Positions 42,987-52,240 of a DNA stretch of 64,000 nucleotides are shown here, one piece after another. The notes below the pieces were generated by a model. That model had not been told where the DNA came from. It did no database searches and worked only from the letters and a program-made list of their open reading frames with translations. The position numbers were made by a program, and so were the translations under genes. This stretch comes from Moritella sp. 5. GTDB lineage: Bacteria; Pseudomonadota; Gammaproteobacteria; Enterobacterales; Moritellaceae. Each line of letters opens with the position of its first letter. Positions within the stretch are counted from its first letter, which is position 1. The stretch is taken from positions 2,170,001 through 2,234,000 of the forward strand of contig NZ_CP056122.1 in NCBI RefSeq assembly GCF_018219455.1. The letters are read 5' to 3'.

Positions 42987-44450
42987 CTAACGGTAATACA
43001 GTTCATGCGACCAATCTGTGTAGGTAGCTTCAGGCATTTCTATTACAAATAGGCCATCGTTTTTAAATGGCATTGTTGCTGAAATCATCCATCCGTGTCC
43101 ATCGGGTAGCAGGTACTCATCAGGTCCTAATTCTGAATGATCATACATATAGATTTCATCACCATCTTTGATACAGCCGCTTTGCGGGCTTTTACGTCGT
43201 ATTTTTAAGTAATCAGCGGCATTATTTTCTCGTGCGTAGTAATAACCCGACAAATTCCAATTCCAAAAGTAATTCGAATAGTTACCTGTGAGTGATAGTT
43301 GGATGTAATCATCATCATGTACGCAAAATGCATTTTTAGGTATCCAAGTATCAAGTTTAAATTCTATCGATAACGGATTATTCATATCGGTGGTTGTGAT
43401 CCACTGCTCAGTATCAGCTTTAACGTAACTACCCGTATCTACGTGTTCAATTTTGATATTGTTGTACGGTGTGTTGCTTGGTCTAAAGCTTTGGGCTAGT
43501 GTCGTGTTATCAGCATATTCAAAAGCGGTTACAGGGAAATGATCTGAGTATTCATAAGCATAATATTTGTCAAGTGTACCTGATATTTCTACTTTCGGTG
43601 ATATCACATCGAGTATTTGGTTGTGCCAAAATTGAGGTTGTTGGTGATTCTTTTCAACCAAGATATAGTCGAGTAATTGACCTTTTAGGTTGGGATAACT
43701 GTCGTATGCTAACGCATTCACAGTTGGATCCCATGAATAGTCAGCACCAGCAAAACTGTCGGGTTCAGAGCTGTTTAAAGCTAATAACATTGAATTAAAT
43801 TCAGTTGAATTTTTGGCTACATTCAAATCGCCTGCAATGATGACCATTTCATTATTCGGGATGTTTTGTTGGGCGATATACTGGGTAATTTCTTCGAATT
43901 GTTGAGCTCGTATAGAGGCTGGATTTGAGCAACCGGGATCATCTGCCTGTACGTGTGTGGCGATAATATGGAATAACTTATTATCTTTCTTAATTTTGAT
44001 GTAAACAAAACCTTTTTGAGATAGACCGTCTGCGCCACAAGCATTGGAAAATATATGCTGTGCTTTGTACATTATCGGATAACGGCTCATCATAAATACA
44101 CCGCCATCTTCGGGGGTTGACGGACTCCAACTTCCGTCTGTGTTGTCCCAACCATTTATTTGTCGACCTAGAACAGGGGTGTAATAAGGGAAGCGTTCTT
44201 TTAATCCATCAGAGATAATTTGACTACTTTCATTATCAAATGCTTCGTTAAAAGAAACAATATCTGTGATGTCAAAAATGTTGGATTGTGTAAGAAGTTC
44301 CGCTCTTTTCGTTTGGCTGGTATGAAATAGTGTGCTTGAGAGCATATACACGTTATAACTCATTATTTTAGGTGGAGCCGTGTATTCCTCGGCGTTAATC
44401 ATCGAGCTTGTTAGTATAGGTGCAGCTAAAATTAGATGTTTAATATTCAC
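42987..44450 (-). CDS. Secreted sphingomyelinase C with C-terminal extension
   Basis: This 487-residue protein has a signal peptide (cleavage near SMINAE). The DNase I-like catalytic domain has MSYNVYM (Asn), FNEAFDN (metal Glu), ATHVQAD (His), AGDLNV and YSDHFPV. The SWDPTVN...YPNLKGQLLDYIL segment is characteristic of bacterial sphingomyelinase C/beta-toxin. Residues of about 320-487 form an extra beta-rich domain, as in the longer Leptospira-type enzymes. It probably hydrolyses sphingomyelin of host or prey membranes. It uses a GTG start. It is convergent with the pore-former operon. Confidence 0.87.
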   Translation of the reverse strand: MNIKHLILAAPILTSSMINAEEYTAPPKIMSYNVYMLSSTLFHTSQTKRAELLTQSNIFDITDIVSFNEAFDNESSQIISDGLKERFPYYTPVLGRQINGWDNTDGSWSPSTPEDGGVFMMSRYPIMYKAQHIFSNACGADGLSQKGFVYIKIKKDNKLFHIIATHVQADDPGCSNPASIRAQQFEEITQYIAQQNIPNNEMVIIAGDLNVAKNSTEFNSMLLALNSSEPDSFAGADYSWDPTVNALAYDSYPNLKGQLLDYILVEKNHQQPQFWHNQILDVISPKVEISGTLDKYYAYEYSDHFPVTAFEYADNTTLAQSFRPSNTPYNNIKIEHVDTGSYVKADTEQWITTTDMNNPLSIEFKLDTWIPKNAFCVHDDDYIQLSLTGNYSNYFWNWNLSGYYYARENNAADYLKIRRKSPQSGCIKDGDEIYMYDHSELGPDEYLLPDGHGWMISATMPFKNDGLFVIEMPEATYTDWSHELYYR

Positions 44451-44851
44451 TTGAGTCCATCGTTTATTATTTTATTGTATTTCAATAGTGTCATACGGCA
44501 CTTATAACTTACATACGGGTATTCATATAAAAACATCAAATATTTATTATAATAATTATAGTGTTAAGTGGTTCTGATTTAATCTATTTATGAAGACTTT
44601 ATGAGAATGGATATGCGTGAAAATAACTGAGCATAAAGGGCATATTTAGTTATTTTATCTTATTGTCATATTTGAGAATTAACCGGGTATGAAATTTTAA
44701 TCAAAGATGTATTTATATCTTTTATGATGTTTGAGATAAAAAATCTCTGCTCAATACGCTATCTAACATTACTATTTGCCCTAATCCTGCACTTAAACTA
44801 GACTCATTAAAATAATTAAACACGAGAGTGCGAAGGGTTCAGGAGAACATC
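44451..44851. other. Intergenic region (401 bp), nothing recognised
   Basis: This AT-rich spacer lies between divergent secreted-protein genes and presumably contains both promoters. CAGGAGA at 44840-44846 serves the start at 44852. I see no clear operator. Confidence 0.35.
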
Positions 44852-45310
44852 ATGATAAAAAAAATCGGTATTATTTGCTTGGTATCGGCTTTGAATTTTC
44901 CGGCCGTAGCAGCGAATCAATGCAACATTATTAAAAGTACTGTGTATGACACCTTTACCGCGATTGATGCTGCACGTATAGACCTTGAGACGTATCAAGC
45001 CGTTATAACTGATGATTCAACGTTTAAATTTGCTAATTGGCCTGCTTCTAAGGGGCGAGAGGCTATTCGTAAAGCACAAAAAGATTTCTTTAGCTCTGTT
45101 AAAGGCATGAGTCACAAGTTGCAGCGTATCTGGATAGATGAATGTAATGTAGCTGCAGAGGGGGTAGTGACTTATACCACAAAAGATAATAGACAAGTGT
45201 CTATCCCATTTGTCGATACGTTTATCTATGACAGTGATAACAAGGTGAGAGCTGTTAATATATACATAGATATCTCACCTTTAGAAAGTCAGAGTTCAGC
45301 TGCGCCGTAA
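44852..45310 (+). CDS. Periplasmic NTF2/SnoaL-like protein
   Basis: This 152-residue protein has a signal peptide (cleavage near AVAANQ). The cone-shaped NTF2-like fold is suggested by an N-terminal helix pair (TVYDTFTAIDAARIDLETYQAVITDD, in pieces), the FKFANWPASKGREAIRKAQKDFF segment, and strands ending VDTFIYDSDNKVRAVNIYIDISPL. Many such proteins bind small molecules or act as isomerases, and there is no assigned role here. ATG 44852 with AGGAGA is preferred over 44828. Confidence 0.7.
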   Translation: MIKKIGIICLVSALNFPAVAANQCNIIKSTVYDTFTAIDAARIDLETYQAVITDDSTFKFANWPASKGREAIRKAQKDFFSSVKGMSHKLQRIWIDECNVAAEGVVTYTTKDNRQVSIPFVDTFIYDSDNKVRAVNIYIDISPLESQSSAAP

Positions 45311-45350
45311 ACGATAGCGTCATATTGCGTCATGTTGTTACCTTCGTTCT

Positions 45351-45378
45351 ACACCCCATATTAATCGGAATGGGGTGT
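45351..45378. terminator. Bidirectional terminator
   Basis: ACACCCCAT pairs with ATGGGGTGT. An outer CCTTCGTT/AACGAAAG pairing extends the stem. It sits between convergent stops at 45310 and 45392. Confidence 0.82.
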
Positions 45379-45391
45379 GGAAAACGAAAGC

Positions 45392-46033
45392 TTATTTTTC
45401 ACCATAAATAGCAAAGCTATAACCAAACTGAGCTGCCCAGAGCTGATTTCCGTAATCGAAATGCCACCACTCATCTTCGTCAGATCGAAAGCCTGCACTT
45501 TCCATAGCCTGGCGCAACAGTCGGCGATTATCTCTTATCGCTATATCTCTTCCATCTTCTTCGTAGTAAAGCGTTGCAGCTTCTGCTCCGAAGTGATCGA
45601 AGCAAGTCCCCATATCAAGTTCGTTTCCATCTAAGTCAACTAATGTCAGATCAACAGATCCACCAGTCGCATGAGGTGGAACGCGTTCAGGATTATCTGG
45701 AACAGTGACAAACTTTCCAACTTCCTCCTTCAGTTGATCCTCATCCCATTCGGGGTGTTCTGTGCTGAGCTCTGACCAATATTTTTTATAAATATTATTT
45801 TGGACTTCTCTTGATCTCCAAGGATCCCAAATTTTGAAACGGTATTCTCCTAGGCGGTTACTAATCTGTATCAATTTGTTTACAACGCTCTCTCTAGCAT
45901 AGAGATTTGGGTCATCTGAAAGGCCCATATTGAAATAGGCTGGTTCAAGGATGAAGCCGAGTTCAGCAAGACAGAGCAGGGGTTCACCGTTTTCTTGTAT
46001 TGGTATTTGTTCAAAAACAATATTCGTCATCAA
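45392..46033 (-). CDS. D-alanyl-D-alanine dipeptidase, VanX/DdpX family (M15D)
   Basis: This 213-residue protein has the M15D zinc motif region HATGGSVDLTLVDLDG (SxHxxGxAxD type, His and Asp ligands near 120), the catalytic EDEWWHFDYG (Glu and third His), and an upstream WDPWRSREVQ with the conserved Arg. There is no signal peptide, consistent with a cytoplasmic D-Ala-D-Ala dipeptidase for cell-wall turnover. No vanHA or ddp transport genes are nearby, so a resistance role is unlikely. Confidence 0.88.
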   Translation of the reverse strand: MMTNIVFEQIPIQENGEPLLCLAELGFILEPAYFNMGLSDDPNLYARESVVNKLIQISNRLGEYRFKIWDPWRSREVQNNIYKKYWSELSTEHPEWDEDQLKEEVGKFVTVPDNPERVPPHATGGSVDLTLVDLDGNELDMGTCFDHFGAEAATLYYEEDGRDIAIRDNRRLLRQAMESAGFRSDEDEWWHFDYGNQLWAAQFGYSFAIYGEK

Positions 46034-46551
46034 TTTTATTCCTAGATACGAGCGTATAACGCCAAATTTGGTAGCGAGTAATCTTATTTAATGCTACGCA
46101 CATCAATATACGGGCTATATTATCTTAAATAAACAGTAGTGTTAAGCCTTCTAAATATGTATATTATTTGTTACCAAACTGGTTGTTATCACCAAATGAT
46201 CTTGTATTTACAGATTAATTTATAATAATCGTGACATAAAACACTTGCATCTAAATTACATTTAAATTACATTGTCGCCATTAAATCGAGCTCCTCGATT
46301 ATTTTGTTTTTATATGGACTTTAAAATACAGTGATACAAATCATTAATCACACATTTCGTATTTCCCTACCGTACTTCTGATCTCTGATTAGCGCGAGCG
46401 CTTTACCGCTTTGCCTAAAATTTAGCATTTTCTATCTGTTGCTCAACGCAGCTATCTGTTCGCTTGTTTAAACTCTTGTCTTTAGCGTGATTAAAACGTT
46501 TTTAGGCGATTAAACATTCGAATATGCATTTTTTTATTTAAAATTTGAAGA
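46034..46551. promoter_or_regulatory. Regulatory region (518 bp) upstream of the norspermidine operon
   Basis: No gene is seen. The 11-bp sequence TAAATTACATT is present twice in direct tandem at 46252-46273. A short GCGC-rich dyad (AGCG-CGA-GCGCT) lies at about 46394-46405. Region length suggests a long leader. The ribosome binding site before 46552 is modest (TTGAAG). Confidence 0.4.
46252..46273 (+). repeat. 11-bp tandem direct repeat, possible operator
   Basis: TAAATTACATT occurs twice with no gap, so the copies are one helical turn apart. It lies about 280 bp before the diaminobutyrate decarboxylase start. Confidence 0.5.
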
Positions 46552-48096
46552 ATGATGAAAAACTCAAACCAAAACTCAAATCACAACAGTGATTGGTCTG
46601 ATGTATTCGTACATCTTGATCCTAAAGCACAACCGCATTATCTTAACGCTATCGAGCATTCTGCACGCGAATTATCAGCGATGTTTACTGCTGTTGACGC
46701 ACCGTATTCAGGGCTTGAACCTGCGCAGTTAAATGCAAAAATCATGGCGATGCCAATTGGTAAATCGCCGATTGCCCCCTTGGCTGAAATCATTTCTAAC
46801 AATGTTAACCTAATTGGTAAAAACTCAATTATCGTGCAACATCCGCATTGTATTGCGCATTTACACACGCCACCGTTAATCCCGGCGCTTGCTGCCGAAA
46901 CGATTATATCGGCATTAAATCAATCAATGGATTCATGGGACCAAGCGTCTTCTGCTACCTATGTAGAACAAAAAATGACAGATTGGTTGTGTGAGTTATT
47001 CGGTTATAACCTTGAGCATTCAGCAACAAGCAATGGCGCTGATGGTGTGTTTACCAGTGGTGGCACGCAAAGTAACTTAATGGGTCTGTTATTGGCACGT
47101 GACCGTGCCGTAGAACAAATCTCAGGTGAAAGCGTGCAGAAAGATGGTTTACCAAGTTACGCGAAAAAGTTGCGCATCCTGTGTTCACAAACAAGTCATT
47201 TTACCGTGCAAAAATCAGCATCCTTAATGGGACTGGGTGAACGTGCCGTGGTTACTGTGGCGACTGACGAGTTTGGTTGTTTAGATATGAACGCGCTAAC
47301 TGCAACGATTGCCGATCTAGAGTCGCAAGACTTGATCCCATTCTGTGTAGTTGGTACGGCAGGTACGACAGACCTTGGTGCAATTGATGATCTGCAAGCG
47401 ATTGCGGCTATCAGCGAACAGCATAATATGTGGTTCCACGTTGATGGTGCTTATGGTGGCGCATTAATCCTAAGCTCACACAAAGATCGTCTGGCTGGTA
47501 TTGAGCTAGCGGATTCGATTAGCACCGATTTTCACAAGTTGTTCTTCCAACCGATTAGCTGCGGCGCATTACTGATTCGTGATAACCACAATTTCAAATA
47601 CTTGTTACATCATGCGGACTATCTTAATCGTGAAACTGACGAACTACCAAACTTGGTGGATAAATCAATTGCGACAACAAAACGTTTTGATGCGTTGAAA
47701 CTGTTGATGTCTATGCAAGCGTTAGGGACTGATAAATTTGGTGCGATGTACGATCACCTAATCAGCTTAACGCAAGATGTAGGCGGGTTAGTGACAGCGA
47801 CAGACAAGTTTGAACTGTTGGCGCAACCGCAATTAAGCACCGTGTTATTTAGATATAACCATTTATCTACAAACAGTGATGTAAGCATTGAGCATGAAGA
47901 AGAAATCAGCATGATCAATCAGCGTTTACGTTTAGATCTGTTAACAGCAGGCCAAGCAGTATTGGGCGAAACCAAAATTAATGGTTATACCTGCTTAAAA
48001 CTGACGATTTTGAATCCGTGTTTACAGTTAAGTGATTTTGAAAGCTTGTTTAGCAAGATCGCTGATTTTGCTGAACTTCAAAGTTATATCAATTAG
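46552..48096 (+). CDS. L-2,4-diaminobutyrate decarboxylase (PLP, group II)
   Basis: This 514-residue fold-type I decarboxylase shows TSGGTQSNLMGLLLARD, HVDGAYGGAL (PLP Asp) and TDFHKLFFQP (Schiff-base Lys). In this operon it makes 1,3-diaminopropane from diaminobutyrate, the aminopropyl acceptor for norspermidine. In vibrios this activity is fused to the aminotransferase. Here the two are separate genes at opposite ends of the operon. The start MMKNSNQ has two adjacent ATGs. Confidence 0.9.
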   Translation: MMKNSNQNSNHNSDWSDVFVHLDPKAQPHYLNAIEHSARELSAMFTAVDAPYSGLEPAQLNAKIMAMPIGKSPIAPLAEIISNNVNLIGKNSIIVQHPHCIAHLHTPPLIPALAAETIISALNQSMDSWDQASSATYVEQKMTDWLCELFGYNLEHSATSNGADGVFTSGGTQSNLMGLLLARDRAVEQISGESVQKDGLPSYAKKLRILCSQTSHFTVQKSASLMGLGERAVVTVATDEFGCLDMNALTATIADLESQDLIPFCVVGTAGTTDLGAIDDLQAIAAISEQHNMWFHVDGAYGGALILSSHKDRLAGIELADSISTDFHKLFFQPISCGALLIRDNHNFKYLLHHADYLNRETDELPNLVDKSIATTKRFDALKLLMSMQALGTDKFGAMYDHLISLTQDVGGLVTATDKFELLAQPQLSTVLFRYNHLSTNSDVSIEHEEEISMINQRLRLDLLTAGQAVLGETKINGYTCLKLTILNPCLQLSDFESLFSKIADFAELQSYIN

Positions 48097-48109
48097 AGCT
48101 ATATCAAAT

Positions 48110-48175
48110 AACGCTAGCTTAGCGTTTATATCAATAAATATAACAGTGGTTGATCTGTTTCGAATAGATCAGCCA
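48110..48175. other. Two intercistronic hairpins in the norspermidine operon
   Basis: AACGCTA-GCT-TAGCGTT (48110-48126) and TGGTTGATCT (48147-48156) paired with AGATCAGCCA (48166-48175, one G-U pair) lie in the 119-bp gap. Neither has a T-run. They may set processing or partial termination between the decarboxylase and dehydrogenase genes. Confidence 0.55.
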
Positions 48176-48215
48176 TTTATAAAATAACAATAAAGAATAA
48201 GTTTAAGGAATAGAT

Positions 48216-49436
48216 ATGTCTGTATTACAAATTGGTGCTGGTGGTGTTGGTTGGGTTATTGCGCATAAATGTGCTCAAAACAATGACGTGTTTGGTGATA
48301 TCACAATCGCTTCACGTACAATCGCTAAATGTGACAAGATCATCACAAGTGTTCATCATCGCGACAACTTAAAAGACAAGACTCGCAGCTTAGTATCACG
48401 TGAAATCAACGTTGATAACAAAGATTGTCTAATTGCACTGATTGAAGAAGTGAATCCGGATCTTGTAATCAATGCCGGTCCTCCATGGGTTAACGTGGCA
48501 ATTATGGCTGCGTGTGTAGCAACTAAAACGGCTTACCTTGATACATCTGTTGCAACGGATTTATGCAGTGAAGGTCAGCAAGTACCTGAGGCTTATGATC
48601 CACAATGGGCATTCCGTGACGACTTCGAAAAAGCCGGTATCACAGGTATTCTTGGTGCAGGTTTTGATCCAGGTGTAGTAAGCGTATTTGCAACGTATGC
48701 TTATAAGCACTTGTTTGACGAAATCGATAGTATTGACGTTATGGATGTAAACGCGGGTGATCACGGTCAACGCTTTGCAACTAACTTCGATCCAGAAACA
48801 AACATGTTAGAGATCTTAGGTGATTCATTCTACTTTGAAAACAAAGAATGGCATCAAGTGCCTTGCCACAGCCGTGTAATGGAATTTGATTTCCCAGTTG
48901 TTGGTCAACAAAAAGTGTATTCAATGGCGCACGATGAAGTACGTTCATTAGCAGAATTCATTCCAGCTAAACGTATTGAGTTCTGGATGGGTTTCTCTGA
49001 CAATTACTTAAACTATTTCAATGTAATGCGTGACATTGGTTTATTAAGCCAAGTACCAGTAACAACAACGGACGGTATAACGGTTGAACCACTGAAAGTA
49101 TTAAAAGCGATCTTACCGGATCCTACTTCACTTGCTGAAGGCTACACAGGTAAAACCTGTATCGGTACTTGGGTACGTGGAACGAAAGCTGGCAAGCCGC
49201 GTAGCGTATTCGTTTACAATATTTGTGATCACGAAGAAGCCTACAAAGAAGTTGAGCACCAAGCGATTTCTTACACAACGGGTGTACCAGCAATCACTGC
49301 TGCATTGCTTTACTTCCAAGGTAAGTGGAGCGAGGCTGGTTTGTTCAACGTAGAACAGCTTAACCCTGATGACTTCTTAGAATTGATGCCACGCATTGGT
49401 CTAACGTGGGAAGTTCAAGAGTTGGATTGCGAGTAA
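48216..49436 (+). CDS. Carboxynorspermidine dehydrogenase (saccharopine dehydrogenase-like)
   Basis: This 406-residue protein has an N-terminal Rossmann fold ([19 protein letters not shown]), [29 protein letters not shown] and [17 protein letters not shown]. It reduces the Schiff base of aspartate semialdehyde with diaminopropane (or putrescine) to carboxynorspermidine (or carboxyspermidine) using NADPH. AAGGAA precedes the ATG. Its TAA overlaps the ATG of nspC by one base (TAATG). Confidence 0.92.
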   Translation: MSVLQIGAGGVGWVIAHKCAQNNDVFGDITIASRTIAKCDKIITSVHHRDNLKDKTRSLVSREINVDNKDCLIALIEEVNPDLVINAGPPWVNVAIMAACVATKTAYLDTSVATDLCSEGQQVPEAYDPQWAFRDDFEKAGITGILGAGFDPGVVSVFATYAYKHLFDEIDSIDVMDVNAGDHGQRFATNFDPETNMLEILGDSFYFENKEWHQVPCHSRVMEFDFPVVGQQKVYSMAHDEVRSLAEFIPAKRIEFWMGFSDNYLNYFNVMRDIGLLSQVPVTTTDGITVEPLKVLKAILPDPTSLAEGYTGKTCIGTWVRGTKAGKPRSVFVYNICDHEEAYKEVEHQAISYTTGVPAITAALLYFQGKWSEAGLFNVEQLNPDDFLELMPRIGLTWEVQELDCE

Positions 49437-50608
49437 TGTCGGCGACTGAAGTAGCGATTACAAGTACGCTGAAAACACCGTATTTCATGATTCACGAAGA
49501 CAAACTGTTGCGTAATCTTGAGATCTGCAAGCAGTTAAAAGATCTTTCTGGCGTGAAACTGGTATTGGCATTGAAGTGTTTCTCTACATGGGGAACATTC
49601 AACACCATCAGTAAATACCTTGACGGTACAACCAGCAGTGGTCCTTATGAAGTGCAGCTCGGTCACGACACATTTCCTGGTGAAACACATGCTTATAGCG
49701 TGGGTTACAGCGAAGATGACGTGATTGCTGTGCGAGATATAGCCGATAAAATTATTTTTAATTCGGTATCACAACTTGAACGCATGCAACCTTTGTTAAA
49801 CGCAGTGAGCAGCGTTGGGCTACGTATAAACCCTGAAGTGAGCTATGCAGGCCAAGATCTTGCCGATCCAGCGCGTGCATATTCTCGCTTAGGTGTTAAA
49901 CAAGCAGGGTTAACTGCGAAAACAGTGTCTAAACTTGATGGTCTGATGTTCCACATGAATTGTGAAAACAAGGATTTTGTTGCTTACAGCACTATTCTTA
50001 ACACAATTTCAGAACAGTTTTCAGCGCACTTAGATCAAGTATCTTGGGTTAGCTTAGGCGGTGGCTTGTTCTTCACTTATCCGGGTTACCCTGTGGCAGA
50101 CTTAGCATTAGCGCTTAAAGCCTTTGCTGAAAAGCACCAAGTACAGCTTTATTTGGAACCGGGTGAAGCGGTTATTACTGATACGACAGATCTAGTTGTG
50201 TCGGTATTAGATGTTGTTGAAAATGATAAAAAAACCGCGATTGTAGACAGTGCAACTGAAGCACATCGTTTAGATACCCTAATCTATAATGAGCCTGCGA
50301 GTTTTGCTGAAGCAAGAGAAGATGGCGAACATCCTTACATTATTGGCAGCTGTTCATGTCTGGCGGGGGATATATTTGGTGAGGCCAATTTTCCACAGCC
50401 ATTGCAAGTCGGTGATCGTTTAACTATTAAGGATTCAGCGGGTTACACCATGGTGAAACTGAACTGGTTTAATGGCCTTAAAATGCCAAGTATCTACTAC
50501 AAGCGTATTGCTAGCGATGACGTTAATGGGACGCGTGTTGAAGGTAAAATAGAAACCTTGAATCAATTTGATTATCAGGATTTCAAGGCCACGTTGGGTC
50601 AAGATTAA
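49436..50608 (+). CDS. nspC: Carboxynorspermidine decarboxylase
   Basis: This 390-residue alanine-racemase-fold PLP decarboxylase has the active-site Lys in [38 protein letters not shown] and LEPGEAVI. The cysteine of SCSCLAGD contributes to the second active site. It forms norspermidine or spermidine. The ATG at 49436 overlaps the upstream stop, and an upstream extension to 49406 lies wholly inside the previous gene and is rejected. The aminotransferase gene follows after 53 bp. Confidence 0.94.
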   Translation: MSATEVAITSTLKTPYFMIHEDKLLRNLEICKQLKDLSGVKLVLALKCFSTWGTFNTISKYLDGTTSSGPYEVQLGHDTFPGETHAYSVGYSEDDVIAVRDIADKIIFNSVSQLERMQPLLNAVSSVGLRINPEVSYAGQDLADPARAYSRLGVKQAGLTAKTVSKLDGLMFHMNCENKDFVAYSTILNTISEQFSAHLDQVSWVSLGGGLFFTYPGYPVADLALALKAFAEKHQVQLYLEPGEAVITDTTDLVVSVLDVVENDKKTAIVDSATEAHRLDTLIYNEPASFAEAREDGEHPYIIGSCSCLAGDIFGEANFPQPLQVGDRLTIKDSAGYTMVKLNWFNGLKMPSIYYKRIASDDVNGTRVEGKIETLNQFDYQDFKATLGQD

Positions 50609-50661
50609 TCTTGCCGAATGTAAGTAACAATATGACTGATACCTTTCACAAGGTGGCAATT

Positions 50662-52125
50662 ATGAATAAAAGATCAGAGAAGGTTGGAAACGACGTGAGC
50701 GAAGTTTTAAATTATGTGACAGAAATGAATAATGGTGAGTCAGTGATGCGTCCACAAACGCCCGCTGTGTTAAATCTTGCTTCGTTTCTGAGTCAGTCTG
50801 CACGTGTGCTAGCGACTAATAGCTATTTACAACGCCAAGAACAGCGTGAATCAAATGCACGCAGTTATCCGCGTCGTTTGCCATTTGCGTTAAAACGCGG
50901 GCAAGGTATCTTTGTTGAAGATACTGAACAACAGATTTTTATTGATTGTTTAGCTGCTGCTGGTACGTTAGCACTGGGTCATAGTCACCCCGATGTGACA
51001 GAAGCTTTGATACAAGCTGTGCAATCAGAAGTACCAATGCAAACGTTAGATCTGATGACACCTGTTAAAGATCAGTTTATGACGCAATTATTGGATCTGC
51101 TACCGGGTAATATGGCTGAACATGCACGCATTCAAATGTGTAGCCCTTGTGGTTCAGATGCAGTTGAAGCTGCATTAAAATTGGCTAAAATTGCCACTGG
51201 TCGTCGTTCTATACTGGCATTTTCGGGTGCTTATCATGGCATGACGCATGGCGCGTTAGCTATGATGGGTAATTTAGGACCTAAATCTGCATTGAGTATG
51301 ACAGGGGCTGATGTGCAAATTATGCCATTCCCGTATGCTCCTCGCTGTCCTTATGGATTAGGTGAAACAGGGATTAAAGCCAGTCTTTATCAACTAGAGA
51401 CGATGCTAACCGATCCTGAATCGGGTGTTGCTAAACCCGCTGCAATCATTGTTGAAGCAGTGCAGGGCGAAGCCGGTTCATTACCTGCAGATCCAACATG
51501 GCTTAAAGGTTTACGTGATATTACTAAACGTCACGGTATTGTCCTTATCATTGATGAAATTCAAGCGGGTATGGGGCGTACGGGTAAAGTATTTGCCTTC
51601 GAACATGCAGATATCGAACCTGATGTGATCGTGGTATCTAAAGCACTAGGTGGTGGACAACCATTAGCGGCAGTCATTTATCATAGTGACTTTGATAAAT
51701 GGGAACCAGGAGCACACGCGGGGACATTCCGTGGTAATCAATTGGCTATGGCCTCGGGGTTGGTGGTGATGCGTCACCTTGCGCAAGACCAACTGCATTT
51801 ACATGCGGGTGCAATGGGCGCTAAGTTAAAGCATGACTTAGAAGCGATGGAAAGTGACGTTATCGGTGACGTTCGTGGCCGTGGTTTGATGTTAGGTATC
51901 GAAATTGTTGATCCTAATGGTGAACGAGATGCGTTAGGTAATCGACCGCAAGATGGTCGACGTGCGAAAGACATTCAACAAGCGGCATTACGCCGTGGTT
52001 TGATTATCGAATTAGGCGGCCGCTTTGGTTCAACGATTCGGATGTTACCACCACTGATTATCCAGCCTGAGGAGATTGATGTGGTTGTCGCTATCTTAAC
52101 GGATGCGGTTAACTCAGTTGGTTAA
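50662..52125 (+). CDS. Diaminobutyrate-2-oxoglutarate aminotransferase
   Basis: This class III aminotransferase is about 487 residues. The motifs are QMCSPCGSDAVEAALKLA, GAYHGMTHGAL, IIDEIQAGMGRTGKVFAFEH and VVSKALGGGQPLAAVI (PLP Lys). It converts aspartate semialdehyde to 2,4-diaminobutyrate, the substrate of the first gene in the operon. Candidate starts are TTG 50611, ATG 50632 and ATG 50662. The last has AAGGTGG at a good distance and is preferred. It is the final gene of the four-gene operon. Confidence 0.9.
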   Translation: MNKRSEKVGNDVSEVLNYVTEMNNGESVMRPQTPAVLNLASFLSQSARVLATNSYLQRQEQRESNARSYPRRLPFALKRGQGIFVEDTEQQIFIDCLAAAGTLALGHSHPDVTEALIQAVQSEVPMQTLDLMTPVKDQFMTQLLDLLPGNMAEHARIQMCSPCGSDAVEAALKLAKIATGRRSILAFSGAYHGMTHGALAMMGNLGPKSALSMTGADVQIMPFPYAPRCPYGLGETGIKASLYQLETMLTDPESGVAKPAAIIVEAVQGEAGSLPADPTWLKGLRDITKRHGIVLIIDEIQAGMGRTGKVFAFEHADIEPDVIVVSKALGGGQPLAAVIYHSDFDKWEPGAHAGTFRGNQLAMASGLVVMRHLAQDQLHLHAGAMGAKLKHDLEAMESDVIGDVRGRGLMLGIEIVDPNGERDALGNRPQDGRRAKDIQQAALRRGLIIELGGRFGSTIRMLPPLIIQPEEIDVVVAILTDAVNSVG

Positions 52126-52160
52126 TGGTTAAATAGCTATAGCTAACATTTCAACTTAAT

Positions 52161-52206
52161 AAAAAGGCCTTTAGTACTGTATAAAACAATGCCAAAGGCC
52201 TTTTTT
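52161..52206. terminator. Terminator after the norspermidine operon
   Basis: AAAAAGGCCTTT (52161-52172) pairs with AAAGGCCTTTTT (52194-52205), followed by T. It is bidirectional and also ends the chemoreceptor gene at 52241. Confidence 0.88.
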
Positions 52207-52240
52207 GTTCGCGTACTTTGAGTTTGTTACTTACAACGTC

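Noticed and set aside
45392-46033. VanX-like dipeptidase as part of a glycopeptide resistance operon
   Set aside because: No vanH, vanA-type ligase or VanRS genes adjoin it. Cell-wall turnover is the simpler reading.
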